The translations under genes and the position numbers were made by a program. Under the pieces are notes generated by a model. The model was given only the letters and a program-made list of their open reading frames with translations, was not told the origin of the DNA and did not search any database. A DNA stretch of 64,000 bases from CAG-177 sp003514385 (GTDB lineage: Bacteria; Bacillota; Clostridia; Oscillospirales; Acutalibacteraceae). The stretch is from positions 124,001-188,000 of the forward strand of contig JBPPLN010000003.1 in the NCBI GenBank assembly GCA_051920445.1. The letters run 5' to 3'. Below are positions 51,564 to 59,104 of this stretch, piece by piece (within the stretch, counting starts at the first letter, position 1; the number at the start of each line of letters is the position of its first letter).

Positions 51564-52145
51564 ATGAGATTTGATATCATTGAATTCGACCGCTCTTACG
51601 GCACATCTTCTCAGCTCAAGAGATTCTCGGAGCCCGAGATAGTTTTTTCGGGACGCTCGAATGTCGGCAAGTCGTCGCTGATGAACAAGCTGTTCAACCG
51701 CAAGAATCTTGCCCGCGTCAGCTCCGTTCCGGGAAAGACCGTCACCGTCAACTTTTTTAAGGGCGACAAGGTGAATTTCGTCGACCTCCCGGGCTACGGC
51801 TACGCCAAGGCGGCAAAGAGCGAGAAGCTGCGTTGGGCGGAGCTTATGGAGGGCTTTTTCGGCTCCGAGCGCAATATAACGCTCGTCGTCCAGCTCATCG
51901 ACTCGCGCCACAAGCCGAGCAAGGATGACTACGACATGCTGAACTTCCTGAAATCCGGCGGATACAAAACAGTTATCGCGCTGACGAAGATAGACAAGCT
52001 CAACAAAACCGAGCGCGCTCAGCGCCTTGAAGCGTTCAAAACAGAACTCGCCGATTTCCCGGATTATGAGACTGTCCCGTTCTCTTCGCAGACCGGCGAG
52101 GGCGTGGATACGCTCAGAAAAATAATCGCGAGCGCGGCGGAATAA
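51564..52145 (+). CDS. engB: Ribosome-biogenesis GTPase EngB (YsxC/YihA)
   Basis: 193 residues of the TRAFAC GTPase family: G1 GRSNVGKSS, G2 with SSVPGKT, G3 DLPGYGYAK and G4 ALTKIDK. EngB assists late 50S subunit assembly. GAGGT lies 4 nt before ATG 51564; translation may be coupled to lon, whose stop is 7 bp upstream. lon-engB adjacency is widespread in Firmicutes. Confidence 0.96.
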   Translation: MRFDIIEFDRSYGTSSQLKRFSEPEIVFSGRSNVGKSSLMNKLFNRKNLARVSSVPGKTVTVNFFKGDKVNFVDLPGYGYAKAAKSEKLRWAELMEGFFGSERNITLVVQLIDSRHKPSKDDYDMLNFLKSGGYKTVIALTKIDKLNKTERAQRLEAFKTELADFPDYETVPFSSQTGEGVDTLRKIIASAAE

Positions 52146-52174
52146 GCGGAATGTGACCTGCCAAAGCTGACAAA

Positions 52175-52202
52175 CTGTGTAAAGTCATATAACTTTACAC
52201 AG
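52175..52202. repeat. GTAAAG/CTTTAC hairpin, copy B
   Basis: CTGTGTAAAGT (52175-52185) pairs perfectly with ACTTTACACAG (52192-52202). It lies 30 bp after engB and has no T run immediately behind it, so termination is possible but weak. Confidence 0.65.
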
Positions 52203-52322
52203 CTGATTTGACGACTTTCGATTCCGTTTGTTCAAACTGCGAAAAGCGTTGAAAAATATCTGGTTTAGCGCTAAAAAACAAGACTTAAAACGATCGTGCC
52301 CGATATTTCAATGACACAAAAC

Positions 52323-52346
52323 ATGTAAAGCTAATCAGCTTTACAT
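52323..52346. repeat. GTAAAG/CTTTAC hairpin, copy C
   Basis: ATGTAAAGCT (52323-52332) pairs perfectly with AGCTTTACAT (52337-52346) over a 4-nt loop. It stands just upstream of the lgt ribosome binding site and could influence lgt translation. Confidence 0.65.
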
Positions 52347-52369
52347 CTTAAAATGAGAGGATGATGTAT

Positions 52370-53461
52370 ATGTCCGATTTCACAACCGTCTATTTCACAT
52401 GGATCAAGAGGGGATTCAACATCCCGTCGACCCTCGTTGAGTTCTCGCTCTTCGGAAACGAGATAAGCATCAAGTTCTACGGAGTCATTATCGCCTTCGG
52501 CTTTATACTCGCCGCGCTCTTCGGCGGCAGAATGGCCTACAAGTGGCGCATAAGCCTCGATAAGATGCTCGATGTGCTCATCTACGGCACCCTCGCGGGA
52601 ATAATCGGTGCGCGTGCGTACTATGTTATATTCCAGTGGGACTATTATAAGCTCCATCCGGCGGAGATACCGCAGATCTGGCAGGGCGGACTCGCCATCT
52701 ACGGAGGAATAATCGGCGGACTCATCGCCGCGTTCATAGTCTGCAAGGTCAGAAAGATAAATATTCTTAACCTACTTGATATGGGCGGCATCAGCCTGCT
52801 TATCGGTCAGGGAATCGGACGCTGGGGCAACTTCATGAATCAGGAGGCCTTCGGCACGAATACCGACGCCCCGTGGGGAATGTGGAGCAAAAAGATAGCG
52901 GCGACGATAATTCAGGACAGTCAGCTGCTCGCGGAAAAGGGCATAACCATGGATCCAAATAAGCCCGTTCATCCGACCTTCCTCTATGAGTCGCTGTGGT
53001 GCCTCATCGGATTCCTCATCCTCTATGTTATCTATAAGAAGTTCAGAAAATTCAGCGGTCAGCTTTTCCTCGGCTACGGCGCGTGGTACGGGCTGGGCAG
53101 AATGATAATCGAGGGCTTCAGAACCGACAGCCTCTATATTGCACACACGACTATAAGAGTTTCGCAGGTAGTCTCGGGCGTGCTTATGCTCGTCTGCCTT
53201 GTGCTGTATATAGTGTTCACAGTCAAATATACGAAGCATCCCAAGCCCATTGAGGGCGTGGATTACTTCCCGGAGGACGCCGTAAAGACCAAGAAGGAGC
53301 GCCTTGCGGACGAGGCCGCCGCTATGCAGGCGCAGACCGAGGAGACTTCCGCGGAGAGGTCCGAGGAGGTTTCCGAAGAAGCTCCCGAAAAAGAGCCCGA
53401 AGAAAAAATCGAGGAGACTCCCGAAGAGGAGAAGCACGAAGACAGCGAAAAAACGGAATAA
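52370..53461 (+). CDS. lgt: Prolipoprotein diacylglyceryl transferase with a long acidic tail
   Basis: 363 residues. Seven membrane helices and the Lgt signatures FYGVIIAFGFI, GGLAIYGGIIGG, GRWGNFMNQEAFG and HPTFLYESLW are intact, so it should attach diacylglycerol to lipobox cysteines, including those of the lipoproteins at 13.8-16.1 kb. About 75 residues are added at the C-terminus, ending in a Glu/Lys/Pro-rich stretch (KEPEEKIEETPEEEKHED). Typical Lgt proteins end soon after the last helix. Three ATGs are close together; 52370 is the only one spaced properly (9 nt) from AGAGG. Confidence 0.94.
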   Translation: MSDFTTVYFTWIKRGFNIPSTLVEFSLFGNEISIKFYGVIIAFGFILAALFGGRMAYKWRISLDKMLDVLIYGTLAGIIGARAYYVIFQWDYYKLHPAEIPQIWQGGLAIYGGIIGGLIAAFIVCKVRKINILNLLDMGGISLLIGQGIGRWGNFMNQEAFGTNTDAPWGMWSKKIAATIIQDSQLLAEKGITMDPNKPVHPTFLYESLWCLIGFLILYVIYKKFRKFSGQLFLGYGAWYGLGRMIIEGFRTDSLYIAHTTIRVSQVVSGVLMLVCLVLYIVFTVKYTKHPKPIEGVDYFPEDAVKTKKERLADEAAAMQAQTEETSAERSEEVSEEAPEKEPEEKIEETPEEEKHEDSEKTE

Positions 53462-53484
53462 ATCAATTGGAAAGAGTGGATAAG

Positions 53485-54339
53485 ATGGCAAAGCTGATAG
53501 ACGGAAAGCTTATTTCCGCAGAGGTGCTCGACTCGGTACGCGAGCGCGTGGAATATCTGAAAAACCGCGGCGTTGAGCCGTGCCTTGCGGTCATAATCGT
53601 CGGAGACGACCCCGCCTCGAGGGTGTATGTCAACAATAAAAAGAAGAGCTGCGAAAAGGTCGGCATAAAGTCGCTCGAATTTGCGCTCCCCGCCGATACG
53701 AAGCAGGAGGAGCTCATCGCGCTCATTGACCGCCTCAATGCGGATTCGTCCGTCAGCGGCATACTCTGCCAGCTTCCCGTGCCGGAGCATATCGACTCCG
53801 AGGAGCTTATCCGCCGCATCTCGCCCGAAAAGGATGTTGACTGCTTCCATCCACAGAATGTCGGCGCGGTGGTGACGGGCGGCAGCGTGTTTTTGCCCTG
53901 CACTCCGGCGGGCATAGTCGAGATGCTGCATCACGAGAAAATCGAGACTGCGGGCAAAAACTGCGTTATCGTCGGCAGAAGCAATATTGTCGGCAAGCCC
54001 ATGGCAATGCTCATGCTCAGGGAGAATGCCACCGTCACCGTCTGCCATTCAAAGACGGAAAATCTTGCCTCGTTTACCTCGAACGCGGATATTCTTATCG
54101 CGGCGGTCGGCAGGGCGAAGATGATAACTGCGGATATGGTGAAGTCCGGCGCGGCGGTCATCGATGTCGGCATGAACAGGGACGAAAACGGCAAGCTCTG
54201 CGGCGATGTGGATTTTGAGAGCGTCAGCAAAATAGCCGGCGCGATAACGCCCGTGCCGGGCGGCGTGGGCCCGATGACTGTCGCACTGCTCATGCGAAAT
54301 ACCGCAGAGGCTGCGGCGCATCAGAACAACATAGGATAA
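53485..54339 (+). CDS. folD: Methylenetetrahydrofolate dehydrogenase / cyclohydrolase FolD
   Basis: 284 residues, with the bifunctional enzyme's words in order: YVNNKKKSCEKVGIKS (catalytic Lys region), QLPVPEHID, DVDCFHP, PCTPAGIVEML, GRSNIVGKPMAMLM (NADP site) and PVPGGVGPMTVALLMRNT. It interconverts methylene-, methenyl- and 10-formyl-tetrahydrofolate for purine and Met-tRNA formylation. It starts at ATG 53485 with a weak site; an in-frame TTG at 53467 is less likely. It lies 23 bp after lgt. Confidence 0.95.
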   Translation: MAKLIDGKLISAEVLDSVRERVEYLKNRGVEPCLAVIIVGDDPASRVYVNNKKKSCEKVGIKSLEFALPADTKQEELIALIDRLNADSSVSGILCQLPVPEHIDSEELIRRISPEKDVDCFHPQNVGAVVTGGSVFLPCTPAGIVEMLHHEKIETAGKNCVIVGRSNIVGKPMAMLMLRENATVTVCHSKTENLASFTSNADILIAAVGRAKMITADMVKSGAAVIDVGMNRDENGKLCGDVDFESVSKIAGAITPVPGGVGPMTVALLMRNTAEAAAHQNNIG

Positions 54340-54389
54340 CACCGCTTTTGCGGATATCGCAATAACTCATTTTGGAAAGGACGATTTTT

Positions 54390-54623
54390 ATGGCGTCGGA
54401 AAAGAAACTTTATAAAAAAACAAGCGAAAAGAAGATCTGCGGCGTCTGCGCGGGTCTTGCCGAGTATCTCAACATGGATGTGACTGTAGTCAGGCTGCTT
54501 TTTGTGCTGCTCTCTCTCTTCACTACGGGATTCCCGGGGATTCTTGTCTATGTCATAATGGCGCTTGTCATGCCCGATGAGGATGATATTCAGCCCCCTT
54601 ATGACAACAGCGTGGATCAGTAA
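54390..54623 (+). CDS. PspC-domain small membrane protein
   Basis: 77 residues. The PspC domain is clear: KLYKKTSEKKICGVCAGLAEYL, then VTVVRLLFVLLSL and a second hydrophobic stretch FPGILVYVIMALVMP. Stand-alone PspC proteins occur widely in Firmicutes and are tied loosely to envelope stress; the function of the single-domain form is not settled. AAAGGA lies 8 nt before ATG 54390. The terminator follows directly. Confidence 0.9.
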   Translation: MASEKKLYKKTSEKKICGVCAGLAEYLNMDVTVVRLLFVLLSLFTTGFPGILVYVIMALVMPDEDDIQPPYDNSVDQ

Positions 54624-54631
54624 CAGCGTCG

Positions 54632-54661
54632 GCTCTCCGGTTTTTGGCCGGGGAGCTTTTT
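54632..54661 (+). terminator. Terminator of the lgt-folD-pspC unit
   Basis: GCTCTCCGG (54632-54640) pairs with CCGGGGAGC (54648-54656) through one wobble, followed by TTTTT. Confidence 0.8.
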
Positions 54662-54707
54662 ACTTGCAAAAAACTGCGGAAAACCGCAAAAAAATTTGCC
54701 TGAATGT

Positions 54708-54737
54708 TTGACAATCCGGTGCAGTATATGATATAAT
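54708..54737 (+). promoter_or_regulatory. Promoter of rplU-prp-rpmA
   Basis: TTGACA (54708-54713), 18 bp, TATAAT (54732-54737). Confidence 0.85.
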
Positions 54738-54739
54738 CA

Positions 54740-54815
54740 CCTATGCCGCATATCTCGGGCAGTGCTATGCACTATGAAGCGGATTGTCCCGCCCGCACAT
54801 AGCGAGTCTTAAAAA
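54740..54815 (+). ncRNA. Probable L21 leader (ribosomal-protein operon 5' leader)
   Basis: The leader of about 90 nt between the promoter and rplU holds paired segments around CGGGCAGTGC, TATGCACTATGAAG and TTGTCCCGCCCG. Firmicutes commonly carry a conserved L21 leader at this exact place, which controls the operon. Position and the GTGCTATGCAC core support it; a covariance search was not possible here. Confidence 0.5.
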
Positions 54816-54831
54816 AGGAAGGTAAATATTG

Positions 54832-55143
54832 ATGTACGCAATTATCGAAACCGGCGGAAAGCAGTATAAGGTTCAGGCCGGCGATGTCGTATTCATCGAG
54901 AAGCTGGACGTTGAGCCTGAGCAGGAAATCACCTTTGACAAGGTCATGGTCGTCGGCAAGGATGACGGCGTCGTTGTCGGTACCCCCACTGTCGCAGGAG
55001 CCACTGTCTCGGCTAAGGTTCTCAAGAACGGCAAGGCTAAGAAAGTCACCGTCTTCACCTACAAGCCCAAGAAGAACGAGAAGCGCAAGCTCGGTCACAG
55101 ACAGCCCTACACCAAGGTGGAAATTTCCGCTATCAACGCTTAA
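54832..55143 (+). CDS. rplU: 50S ribosomal protein L21
   Basis: 103 residues with the normal bL21 opening MYAIIETGGKQYKVQAGD and the C-terminal FTYKPKKNEKRKLGHRQPYT, which contacts 23S rRNA and L20. GGAAGGT precedes ATG 54832; the TTG directly before it is not needed. prp follows after 3 bp and rpmA after it, the usual Firmicutes order. Confidence 0.97.
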   Translation: MYAIIETGGKQYKVQAGDVVFIEKLDVEPEQEITFDKVMVVGKDDGVVVGTPTVAGATVSAKVLKNGKAKKVTVFTYKPKKNEKRKLGHRQPYTKVEISAINA

Positions 55144-55146
55144 CCA

Positions 55147-55452
55147 ATGATAAGAGCGGTATTTTTTGAAGGCGAAAACGGCAGGGGATTCGAGATAAGC
55201 GGCCATGCGGGCGGCAGCGCGGGCACGGATATAGTCTGTGCGGCTGTTTCTTCCGCAGTTTATATGGCGGCGAATACCGTCACCGATGTTATCAAGATTC
55301 ATGCCGATATCTCCGAGCAGGACGGATACTTGAAGTTTTTCGTCGGCGAGGAAAATGATTCGGCTGCAGCGGTTCTCGACGGACTGAAACTGCATCTGAC
55401 TGAGCTTTCAAAGCAGTACCCGAAAAAGATCAAAGTCATTACGGAGGTGTAA
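55147..55452 (+). CDS. prp: Ribosomal-processing cysteine protease Prp
   Basis: 101 residues. The family signature is present: catalytic H20 in SGHAGG and catalytic C31 in GTDIVCAAVSSAVY. Prp cuts the N-terminal extension from L27 in Firmicutes and related bacteria. It lies between rplU and its substrate gene rpmA, starting 3 bp after rplU and ending 4 bp before rpmA, so all three are surely co-translated. Confidence 0.95.
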   Translation: MIRAVFFEGENGRGFEISGHAGGSAGTDIVCAAVSSAVYMAANTVTDVIKIHADISEQDGYLKFFVGEENDSAAAVLDGLKLHLTELSKQYPKKIKVITEV

Positions 55453-55456
55453 CACA

Positions 55457-55741
55457 ATGCTCAAGATAAATATTCAGCTTTTCGCACATAAGAAGGGCGG
55501 CGGATCGACCAAGAACGGCCGTGATTCTGAGTCCAAGAGACTCGGCGTCAAGAGAGGCGACGGTCAGTTCGTTCTCGCAGGCAATGTCCTTGTCAGACAG
55601 CGCGGAACCCACATCCATCCCGGCAACAACGTCGGCAAGGGTTCTGATGACACCCTCTTCGCTCTCGTCGACGGCAACGTCAAGTTCGAGAGAATGGGCA
55701 AGGATCGCAAGAAAGTCAGCGTTTACGCTGTCGAGCAGTAA
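55457..55741 (+). CDS. rpmA: 50S ribosomal protein L27 with Prp-cleavable N-terminus
   Basis: 94 residues. The first ten, MLKINIQLFA, match the extension removed by Prp, leaving HKKGGGSTKNGRDS as the mature start that reaches the peptidyl-transferase centre. The rest (RLGVKRGDGQFV, VRQRGTHIHPG, VGKGSDDTLFA) is standard bL27. GGAGGTG precedes the ATG. A terminator with a UUCG tetraloop follows. Confidence 0.97.
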   Translation: MLKINIQLFAHKKGGGSTKNGRDSESKRLGVKRGDGQFVLAGNVLVRQRGTHIHPGNNVGKGSDDTLFALVDGNVKFERMGKDRKKVSVYAVEQ

Positions 55742-55762
55742 TCTGCCTGAATTTTTAAAATT

Positions 55763-55794
55763 ACGGCTTCGCTTCGGTGGAGCTGTTTTTTTAT
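55763..55794 (+). terminator. UUCG-tetraloop terminator of rplU-prp-rpmA
   Basis: ACGGCTTCGC (55763-55772), loop TTCG, GTGGAGCTGT (55777-55786), fully paired with wobbles, then seven T. Confidence 0.88.
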
Positions 55795-56323
55795 ATTTAA
55801 CGCTTAAAATTACTTATATATTGCTTCAATATATGTAATAATGCGCGTTTAACAAAGTGTTTTGTATACCTTTTATATATAGGGCATTTTCGGGCAAAAA
55901 ATCCGTCGAAAAATGTAAGTAAAAAGCTCCGCCGATGTGACGGAACGGCGGCGGATAATTATCAAGAAAGTGTAAAGCGTTTTACTTTACACTTTTTCAG
56001 CCTTTTTTACAGGTAAAATTATGTAAAGCGGAGAGGTTTACAAGCCCTGTTTATTTTTCTTTGCCGATATAGTTTGGTGCGCAACGAAACAGGTTGGCGA
56101 AACTTGAAAATGATTCTTGTAAAACATCAAAGAGCCGAATTTGTTACGGATTTTCATTGATTTGTAACCATTTGTAACTTTTTGGACTTTTCACAAAAGT
56201 TTAGCCATTTTTTCCCAATTTAACGGGCGGTTTCAAGGGTCAGTGCCACATTTTGAGCGTTATCGTATTTGATTTGTAAGTACGCTCTTGTGCAAACTGC
56301 ACAAAATGAAAGCCTCAAAAAAT
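55795..56323. other. Gene-free interval between rpmA and the G5/3D gene
   Basis: About 530 bp, A/T-rich, without a supported gene. It holds hairpin copy D (55967-55995), a second looser pair TGTAAA 56022-56027 with TTTACA 56037-56042, and direct repeats of the word TTTGTAAC near 56160-56180. I looked for a c-di-AMP (ydaO-type) riboswitch, which often precedes cell-wall genes, and did not see its conserved core. Confidence 0.5.
55967..55995. repeat. GTAAAG/CTTTAC hairpin, copy D
   Basis: AAAGTGTAAAG (55967-55977) pairs perfectly with CTTTACACTTT (55985-55995), followed by TTCAG. It shares its core with copies A, B, C and E. Confidence 0.65.
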
Positions 56324-56352
56324 TTGACAAATGCCGATTGTGTCAATATAAT
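56324..56352 (+). promoter_or_regulatory. Promoter of the G5/3D gene
   Basis: TTGACA (56324-56329), 17 bp, TATAAT (56347-56352), full consensus. TTGACA is mirrored by TGTCAA at 56341-56346, making a possible regulator site. The transcript leader carries a hairpin, AGTCGCTT (56359-56366) with AAGCGACT (56370-56377). Confidence 0.85.
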
Positions 56353-56428
56353 AGCAAGAGTCGCTTCAAAAGCGACTGTTTCAGCACACCCACGGAACCC
56401 AAAGCAAAGAACAAAGGAGTTTTACCTG

Positions 56429-57697
56429 ATGTTAGAGCATATCAAGGCTTTCTTTGCAAAACTGCCCGTGAGAAATATGTCAAAACGCAAAGTTCTGGCA
56501 ACGGTTTCAGCCCTTGTGGTTATCGTCTCTGTTGTGACGATAACGGCATTCGCGGCTGCGGCGACTTATAAAGTCACCGTAAACGAGGCAGGCAAAAAGG
56601 CCTACACAGTTTCGACCCGCGCAGACTCAGTTGAAAAATTTGTTGAGGATAACGCGGACGCCCTGTCACTCGGCAAGTATGATTATCTCGACACCTCTTC
56701 TTTCGAAGTCGGCGAGAACTGCACAGTGACCGTCCTTCGCGCGCAGGTCATCAAAGTCATCGACAACGGCGAGGAGCACTTCCTCAACGGAGCCGGTCCT
56801 GCGGCTCAGATGCTCGAGAAGCACAACATGGCTCTCGGTAAGTTCGACGAGATAAACCTCGCCGACAATGAGTTCGTCAGCAGCGACAAGACACTTGAGA
56901 TCAAGCGTTCGTTCGGCGTCACTGTTATAGCGGACGGAAAATCAAAAGATGTCCAGATAGCCTCCGGCACTGTCAAAGATGCAGTTGCCCGCGCAGGCAT
57001 CACGCTCGGCGAGAATGACGAGACCGATCCCGCGCTCGATACGGAGCTCACCAACGGCATGGAGATAAACGTCCTGCGTGTTGAGTACAAGGAGCGCACC
57101 GAGACCGTCAAGATCCCGTTTGACACAGTCACAAAGAGAACCCCCGACCTCTATGTTGACCAGACAAAGGTCTCCGCCGAGGGCGTGGACGGCGAGAAGA
57201 TAGTCACCTATAAAGACAAATATGTCAACGGCGACCTCGACTCTTCCGAGACCGTCAATGAAAAGATAACCAAGCAGATGGTGACCGAGGTTATCCTCAA
57301 GGGCAGAGTCAAGCGCGTCAAGAATATCAGACTCAAGACCCATACGCCGATATCCGAGCTCAAAGTTCCAGCGCGCGTTCAGCTTGATGCAAACGGCGTG
57401 CCCAAGAACTACAAGAGAATAGTTGACGGCACCGCAACCGCATATTACGGCGGCACGGGAACGGCATCCGGACGCAAGCCGATGCCCGGACACATCGCGG
57501 TCAACCCCAAGCAGTTCCCTTACGGCACCGAGCTCTATATCGTCTCGCTTGACGGCAAGTTCGTCTACGGCTACTGCATAGCGGCCGATACCGGCGGATT
57601 TGCAAAGAGAAATTCCTGCACTGTAGACCTCTATATGAACACATATGAGGAGTGCTGTGCATGGGGCTACAGAGGCGTTCGAATCTACGTTCTCTGA
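56429..57697 (+). CDS. Secreted DUF348-G5-3D cell-wall protein (YabE-like)
   Basis: 422 residues. A basic N-terminus and one hydrophobic helix (about 18-44) act as signal or anchor. Then come three DUF348 units (about 47-205), a G5 domain (about 208-290) and a C-terminal 3D domain (about 325-422) with GTATAYYGG, CIAADTGG and CTVDLYM supplying the Asp residues of the MltA-like double-psi barrel. YabE/Rpf-type proteins of this build cut or remodel peptidoglycan in growth or spore outgrowth. I start at ATG 56429, after AAAGGAG; a longer in-frame form would begin before the promoter and is rejected. Confidence 0.88.
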   Translation: MLEHIKAFFAKLPVRNMSKRKVLATVSALVVIVSVVTITAFAAAATYKVTVNEAGKKAYTVSTRADSVEKFVEDNADALSLGKYDYLDTSSFEVGENCTVTVLRAQVIKVIDNGEEHFLNGAGPAAQMLEKHNMALGKFDEINLADNEFVSSDKTLEIKRSFGVTVIADGKSKDVQIASGTVKDAVARAGITLGENDETDPALDTELTNGMEINVLRVEYKERTETVKIPFDTVTKRTPDLYVDQTKVSAEGVDGEKIVTYKDKYVNGDLDSSETVNEKITKQMVTEVILKGRVKRVKNIRLKTHTPISELKVPARVQLDANGVPKNYKRIVDGTATAYYGGTGTASGRKPMPGHIAVNPKQFPYGTELYIVSLDGKFVYGYCIAADTGGFAKRNSCTVDLYMNTYEECCAWGYRGVRIYVL

Positions 57698-57710
57698 TGA
57701 ATTGAAAATC

Positions 57711-57740
57711 AGGACTGTCTGAACGGACAGTCCTTTTTTC
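57711..57740 (+). terminator. Terminator of the G5/3D gene
   Basis: AGGACTGTC (57711-57719) pairs perfectly with GACAGTCCT (57726-57734), then TTTTTTC. Confidence 0.88.
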
Positions 57741-57765
57741 ATGCCTATTTCACCACCACGCCCAA

Positions 57766-57800
57766 CAAAAAATCCTATCCAATAGCGGATAGGATTTTTG
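57766..57800 (-). terminator. Terminator of the ABC ATPase gene
   Basis: AATCCTATCC (57771-57780) pairs with GGATAGGATT (57787-57796) and is flanked by A and T tracts on both sides, so it can work on either strand. Confidence 0.82.
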
Positions 57801-57822
57801 TCTTATAATCATTGCTGAGTTT

Positions 57823-58515
57823 TTATACTCTGTTGCTCGGTCGGTCTTCGATTATCCTGCCGTCGGATATCCTGACAACGCGCGTTCCCTCTTCGGCAAT
57901 CTCGTTGTCGTGGGTGATGAGGATTATCGTGCGCCCCTCGTCGTTGAGCTCGTGGAGTATCTTCATGACCTCCTTGCCGGAGTGCGAGTCGAGGTTGCCG
58001 GTCGGTTCGTCCGCGAGGATTATCGGCGGGCGCGCGGCGACTGCGCGGGCTATAGCGACTCTCTGCTGCTGACCGCCGGACATCTGCGAGGGCAGGTGGT
58101 TCATGCGCTTTTCGAGCCCGACTCGGCGCAGCGCGTCGACCGAGAGCTTCTCGCGTTCCTCTTTTTTGACGCCTCTGTATATCAGCGGCAGCTCAACGTT
58201 TCCCTTTGCCGTAAGGCTCGGAATCAGATTAAAGCCCTGGAAGATGAAGCCTATTTCTTTGTTGCGTATCTCCGAAAGCTCGTCGTCCGACAGGTTTGAA
58301 ACATCCTTGCCGTCAATGAGATATTCGCCGCTCGTGCAGATGTCGAGCAGACCGAGCATGTTCATCAGCGTCGATTTGCCCGAGCCGGAGTGACCGACGA
58401 TCATCAGAAATTCTCCGCGGTCAACGGTCAGCGAAACTCCGTCGAGCGCGTGAACTTCGTTCTCGCCGGGATTGTATATTTTATATGCGTCCTTGACTTC
58501 GATAAGATGCGCCAT
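57823..58515 (-). CDS. ABC transporter ATP-binding protein, MacB/LolD type
   Basis: 230 residues: Walker A GHSGSGKST, Q-loop FIFQGFNLIPSLTA, signature MSGGQQQR, Walker B ILADEPTGNLD and switch His in LITHD. The LNLIPSLTAKGNVELPL pattern and the EPTGNLD box place it with MacB/LolD/FtsE-like ATPases that pair with FtsX-type permeases to export peptides or lipoproteins or to handle envelope stress. No permease is adjacent on either side, so its partner is elsewhere. GAGGAG lies 8 nt before ATG 58515. Confidence 0.9.
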   Translation of the reverse strand: MAHLIEVKDAYKIYNPGENEVHALDGVSLTVDRGEFLMIVGHSGSGKSTLMNMLGLLDICTSGEYLIDGKDVSNLSDDELSEIRNKEIGFIFQGFNLIPSLTAKGNVELPLIYRGVKKEEREKLSVDALRRVGLEKRMNHLPSQMSGGQQQRVAIARAVAARPPIILADEPTGNLDSHSGKEVMKILHELNDEGRTIILITHDNEIAEEGTRVVRISDGRIIEDRPSNRV

Positions 58516-58542
58516 TGCAAAGCTCCTCAAGTGTTTTTTATA

Positions 58543-58572
58543 ATTTTATCGCGATGTTGTTCATCAAGTCAA
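58543..58572 (-). promoter_or_regulatory. Promoter of the ABC ATPase gene
   Basis: Minus strand: TTGACT (58567-58572), 18 bp, TAAAAT (58543-58548). Confidence 0.6.
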
Positions 58573-58601
58573 GTCAACATTTGTAAATTATTTTCGCGGC
58601 G

Positions 58602-58630
58602 GTATATTTCTTTCGCGCGTGCAGAAAATA
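58602..58630 (+). promoter_or_regulatory. Possible forespore (sigma-F/G-like) promoter of the spoVA genes
   Basis: GTATA at 58602-58606 and the A-rich GCAGAAAATA at 58621-58630 loosely fit a sporulation sigma factor promoter. No sigma-A promoter is visible in front of spoVAC, and forespore control would be expected for spoVA genes. The match is weak. Confidence 0.3.
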
Positions 58631-58650
58631 GACGCAAGGGAGATGAAAAT

Positions 58651-59100
58651 ATGTCGCTGTCCGGAAAAGAATATGAAAAAATGACGAAGCGTGCCTCGCC
58701 GCCGAGCCCGAAGCTGATGAACCTGCTGAAAGCTTTTTTGATAGGGGGGCTCATCTGCGCGATAGGCGAGGGATTTTCGATGCTCTATGAGTCGCTCGGC
58801 GCGGACGAAAAGACGGTGTCGAGCCTTGTACCGTGTACTCTTGTCGTCGTTGCCGCTGTGCTGACCGCTCTCGGCGTGTTCGATAAAATCGCCCGCCATG
58901 CGGGCGCCGGTACACTCGTGCCGATAACCGGCTTTGCGAATGCAGTCGTTTCGCCCGCGATGGAGTTTCAGAGCGAGGGCAGGATTCTCGGCACGGGCGC
59001 AAATATGTTTAAGGTCGCGGGGCCTGTCATAGTCTATGGCAGCGCCGCGGCGGTCGTCTACGGCGTGATTTATTATATCGCGCTCAGGATAATGGGGTGA
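58651..59100 (+). CDS. spoVAC: Stage V sporulation protein AC (SpoVAC)
   Basis: 149 residues with four or five membrane helices and the SpoVAC pattern: a basic N-terminus YEKMTKRASPPSPKLMNLLKAFLIGGLICAIGE (in parts), GVFDKIARHAGAGTLVPITGFANAVVSPAMEFQSEG and GTGANMFKVAGPVIVYG. SpoVAC is a mechanosensitive channel in the spore inner membrane that takes part in dipicolinic-acid transport. AAGGGAGATG precedes ATG 58651. spoVAD follows after 4 bp. Confidence 0.95.
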   Translation: MSLSGKEYEKMTKRASPPSPKLMNLLKAFLIGGLICAIGEGFSMLYESLGADEKTVSSLVPCTLVVVAAVLTALGVFDKIARHAGAGTLVPITGFANAVVSPAMEFQSEGRILGTGANMFKVAGPVIVYGSAAAVVYGVIYYIALRIMG

Positions 59101-59104
59101 ACCG

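Noticed and set aside
56288..56428. A longer start for the G5/3D protein
   Set aside because: The extra codons would begin before the consensus promoter at 56324-56352, and the ATG at 56429 has its own AAAGGAG site.
55795..56428. A c-di-AMP riboswitch before the cell-wall gene
   Set aside because: These riboswitches often precede such genes, but the conserved core is not visible, and the promoter lies only 77 nt before the start, leaving too short a leader.
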